A DNA stretch of 12,364 nt from the NCBI GenBank assembly GCA_964497475.1, contig CAZCDM010000061.1, positions 1 to 12,364 on the forward strand, given 5' to 3'. The translations under genes were made by a program, and so were the position numbers. Each line of letters opens with the position of its first letter. Within the stretch, counting starts at the first letter, position 1. Below the pieces are notes generated by a model that saw nothing but the letters and a program-made list of their open reading frames with translations, searched no databases and was not told the origin of the DNA. Positions 10,488 through 12,364 of this stretch are shown piece by piece. This DNA is from CAZCDM01 sp964497475. GTDB taxonomy: Bacteria > Planctomycetota > Phycisphaerae > SM23-33.

Positions 10488-11788
10488 CGATCCAGGCGGT
10501 CAAGGGAACGCGGGATTTCTATCCGGAGCAGATGCGGCTGCGGAATTACATCATCGACACCTGGCGGAAGGTCTCGCTGCGGAACGGCTTTGCCGAGTAC
10601 GACGCACCGATCTTCGAGTTCCTCGACTTGTTCACGATCAAAAGCGGCGATGAGATTGCCGAGCAGCTTTTCCACTTTACCGACCGCGGCGGGCGGGATT
10701 TGGCCCTGCGACCCGAGATTACCCCCTCGCTGGCGCGGATGGTGGCTGCGAAGATCAACGCCTTACCCCGGCCGATCAAGTGGTTTTCCGTACCTCGGCT
10801 GTGCCGGGCGGAAAATCCCCAGCGCGGGCGGCTGCGAGAGTTCTTCCAGTGGAATATCGACATGCTGGGCGTGGCGGACGTTATCGCCGACGCCGAGTGC
10901 ATCTTCACGCTGGTGGACTTTCTGCGGGAGGTGGACCTTCGGCCGGAGGACATCAAGGTGCATGTCGGCTCGCGCCCGCTGGTGATGAACCTGCTGAAAA
11001 GCCATGGCGTGGACGAGGCGGGTATGGACCAGGCGCTGCTGGCGCTGGACAAGCGGCCGAAGGTGTCCGAGGAGGAATTCGCCCGGCTGTGCGGCCAGGC
11101 GGGGCTGGACGATGCAGCCATCACGGCCATTGGCGAGTTCATGGACGTCCCGGCCGGGGAGTGTCTGGCCTACCTCAAGCAGTTCGATGAACTCACCGAG
11201 CAGCGCGAGCAGCTCGAGCAACTTCACGGATTGCTGACGGCGATGGGGGCTGCGGAGTACGTGGCCTTCGATTGGCACATCGTGCGGGGGTTGGCCTACT
11301 ACACGGGCGTGGTGTACGAGGCGCTGGCTGAGGGCGAGCGGGCCGTGGCTGGCGGCGGGCGCTACGACCGACTGCTGGAGCTGGTCGGCGGCCCGGCGTG
11401 CCCGGCGACGGGCTTCGGCATGGGCGATGTGGTCCTCGGGCTGCTGCTGGAGGAAAAGAACCTCCTGCCGGAAGGGTTGCTGGACGGCGGCGTGGAAGTC
11501 TTCGCCATCGACGCAGCCGAGGGAAGCTTCGGTGCGATGCTCGAACTGGTCGGCCAGTTGCGCAAGGCGGGCATCGCGACGGAGTACAGCGTCAAGCGGC
11601 AGAACGTGGGCAAGCAGATGAAGGCTGCCAATCGTGCCAACGCCCGGTGGGTGGTGCTGGTGGAAAAGCCATGCCAGGCCGATCCGGATTCCGTGACGAT
11701 AAAAAACATGGCCTCGGGGCAGCAGCAGAGCATGTCGCTGGCTGCGTTGCAGGACAACCCCCGTGGCTACTTGCCCGGAGAGAAATAG
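10484..11788 (+). CDS. hisS: histidyl-tRNA synthetase
   Basis: This class II aminoacyl-tRNA synthetase charges tRNA-His. The 434-residue product starts with the typical QAVKGTRDFYPEQ. Motif 1 lies around 40-52 and motif 2 at 101-129 (VPRLCRAENPQRGRLREFFQ). The histidine-binding signatures RGLAYYTG (268-275) and GGGRYD (290-295) follow, then motif 3 and a C-terminal anticodon-binding domain (about 336-430). Motif 3 reads GFGMGDVVLGL (310-320) rather than the usual G-[IL]-E-R pattern, so its common Arg is absent. From memory, similar GFG.GD.V sequences occur in planctomycete and some plant organellar enzymes, so this looks like a subclass and not damage. The GTG start overlaps the previous gene's stop by 4 nt, with AGGAAAGG 12 nt upstream. 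The gene is internal to the cluster and has no promoter of its own that I can see. Confidence 0.96.
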   Translation: MTIQAVKGTRDFYPEQMRLRNYIIDTWRKVSLRNGFAEYDAPIFEFLDLFTIKSGDEIAEQLFHFTDRGGRDLALRPEITPSLARMVAAKINALPRPIKWFSVPRLCRAENPQRGRLREFFQWNIDMLGVADVIADAECIFTLVDFLREVDLRPEDIKVHVGSRPLVMNLLKSHGVDEAGMDQALLALDKRPKVSEEEFARLCGQAGLDDAAITAIGEFMDVPAGECLAYLKQFDELTEQREQLEQLHGLLTAMGAAEYVAFDWHIVRGLAYYTGVVYEALAEGERAVAGGGRYDRLLELVGGPACPATGFGMGDVVLGLLLEEKNLLPEGLLDGGVEVFAIDAAEGSFGAMLELVGQLRKAGIATEYSVKRQNVGKQMKAANRANARWVVLVEKPCQADPDSVTIKNMASGQQQSMSLAALQDNPRGYLPGEK

Positions 11789-11799
11789 CAGGGGGTAGC

Positions 11800-12351
11800 G
11801 TGGCCAGGCGAAGCGTGCATTACGAGGCGGCATTCGAGGAGTACCTCCGGGCGAAGGGGCTTCCGTACGTAGCCGTCGACGAGGCCAAGAAGGCTGTCTT
11901 CGGCTCGGCCTCGCTGAAGAGCTTCGACTTCGTGGTCTACAGCACGCAGGCGGCGAATCTGCTGGTCGACGTGAAGGGTCGCAAGTTTCCCGATAGCGGC
12001 GGGGGGCGGAAAGCCTCGGCCGGCCGGGCGTGGGAGAACTGGGTCACGCAGGACGATCTGGACGGCTTGGAGCAGTGGCAGGGGGTATTCGGCGAGGGGT
12101 TCCGGGCGGTGCTGGTTTTCGCGTACTGGCTGCAAGGCCCGCCGCAGCGTGCGCCGTTCGCGGATGTTCACCTCTACCGGCAGGAGCATTATGCTTTCGC
12201 GGCGATACCGTTGGAGGTCTATGCGAGCCTGGCCCGACCTCGCAGCCGGAAGTGGAACACCCTGGCCGTACCGTCGGCGGAGTTTGCCGCCGCGGCGCGG
12301 GATATTCTGGAACAGGGGTATTTACTTGACTCAGGTTACCCCTACATGTAG
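11800..12351 (+). CDS. HYExAFE family protein, possible PD-(D/E)XK nuclease fold
   Basis: The 183-residue product carries HYEAAFEEYL near its start (7-16), which matches the name motif of the HYExAFE family, known to me mainly from planctomycetes and uncharacterised. The pattern Glu9 in the first helix, Asp43 (SFDFVVYS), then D57-V-K59 (LLVDVKGRKF) after 13 residues has the spacing of a PD-(D/E)XK nuclease active site. That assignment is my inference. A Trp-rich middle (WENWVTQDDLDGLEQWQ, 79-95) precedes two hydrophobic strands (VLVFAYW and AFAAIPLEVY). The GTG start at 11800 has GGGGG 4 nt upstream and lies 11 nt after the hisS stop, so it is probably the last gene of that transcript. Its 3' end overlaps the 33-nt element shared with the left end of the window. 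Its TAG stop forms the first half of a candidate -10. Confidence 0.85.
   Translation: MARRSVHYEAAFEEYLRAKGLPYVAVDEAKKAVFGSASLKSFDFVVYSTQAANLLVDVKGRKFPDSGGGRKASAGRAWENWVTQDDLDGLEQWQGVFGEGFRAVLVFAYWLQGPPQRAPFADVHLYRQEHYAFAAIPLEVYASLARPRSRKWNTLAVPSAEFAAAARDILEQGYLLDSGYPYM
12301..12333 (+). repeat. right copy of the outward-facing shared sequence with TTGACT
   Basis: GATATTC and 22 further bases (12312-12333) are identical to the minus strand of 52-84, with four differing bases between them. This copy lies inside the last codons of the HYExAFE gene and contains the -35 TTGACT (12326-12331). Confidence 0.6.
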
Positions 12352-12354
12352 TGT
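12326..12354 (+). promoter_or_regulatory. outward promoter at the right edge, TTGACT-17-TAGTGT
   Basis: TTGACT (12326-12331) is 17 nt from TAGTGT (12349-12354). The -10 is weak (3 of 6) but similar to the TAGACT and TAGGCT elements elsewhere in the window. The window ends in AT eight bases after it, so a start codon may lie exactly at the edge. The hexamers overlap the 3' end and stop codon of the HYExAFE gene. Confidence 0.35.
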
Positions 12355-12364
12355 CGTTGGCCAT

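Noticed and set aside
10763..11833. 356-codon minus-strand frame antisense to hisS
   Set aside because: It overlaps the complete hisS gene, and its His/Gln/Leu-rich peptide has no motifs.
52..12333. 12-kb transposon bounded by the inverted 22-nt sequences
   Set aside because: The interior holds housekeeping genes and no transposase. No target duplication is seen, and each copy sits in a promoter context, so a regulatory element is the simpler reading.

Overview
The window is most likely from a Planctomycetota chromosome, probably of the Phycisphaerae type. This is inferred from a HYExAFE-type hypothetical protein, a histidyl-tRNA synthetase with a GFGMGDVVL motif 3, high-GC coding sequence, and dispersed hairpin repeats between genes. 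It contains ordinary housekeeping genes and no phage, CRISPR or transposase gene.

Layout. At the left edge a leftward promoter and a possible 31-codon ORF sit opposite the promoter of folC (rightward, folylpolyglutamate/dihydrofolate synthase). An 836-bp gene-free stretch follows, packed with nested inverted repeats and REP-like hairpins. Next is a rightward CDP-alcohol phosphatidyltransferase gene. A foldback repeat of about 107 bp separates it from a convergent bifunctional-nuclease (DUF151) gene. Further right, a leftward operon carries cimA ((R)-citramalate synthase) and valS (valyl-tRNA synthetase), 3 nt apart. It is driven by a strong promoter and preceded by a leader of about 200 nt. 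Back to back with that promoter, a rightward cluster starts: class II aldolase-like protein, YkgJ-type cysteine-cluster protein, hisS and a HYExAFE-family protein. These genes are 2 nt apart, overlapping by 4 nt, and 11 nt apart, so they are probably one transcript.

How the genes work together. CimA supplies 2-oxobutanoate precursor for isoleucine and ValRS consumes valine, so the leftward operon belongs to branched-chain amino acid metabolism. Its leader contains a 31-codon ORF with a strong Shine-Dalgarno sequence and Ile, Leu, Val and Val codons near its end, followed by overlapping alternative hairpins and a T4 tract. This suggests, but does not prove, ribosome-mediated attenuation.

Other points of note. 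Three genes have a -10 hexamer ending exactly 6 nt before ATG, which implies leaderless mRNAs. A 22-nt sequence (29 of 33 nt matching over a longer span) occurs in inverted orientation near both ends of the window, each copy carrying TTGACT and reading outward. ValRS has two AT-richer, apparently lineage-specific insertions. The aldolase-like protein has lost one expected metal-binding His. The HYExAFE protein has the residue spacing of a PD-(D/E)XK nuclease.
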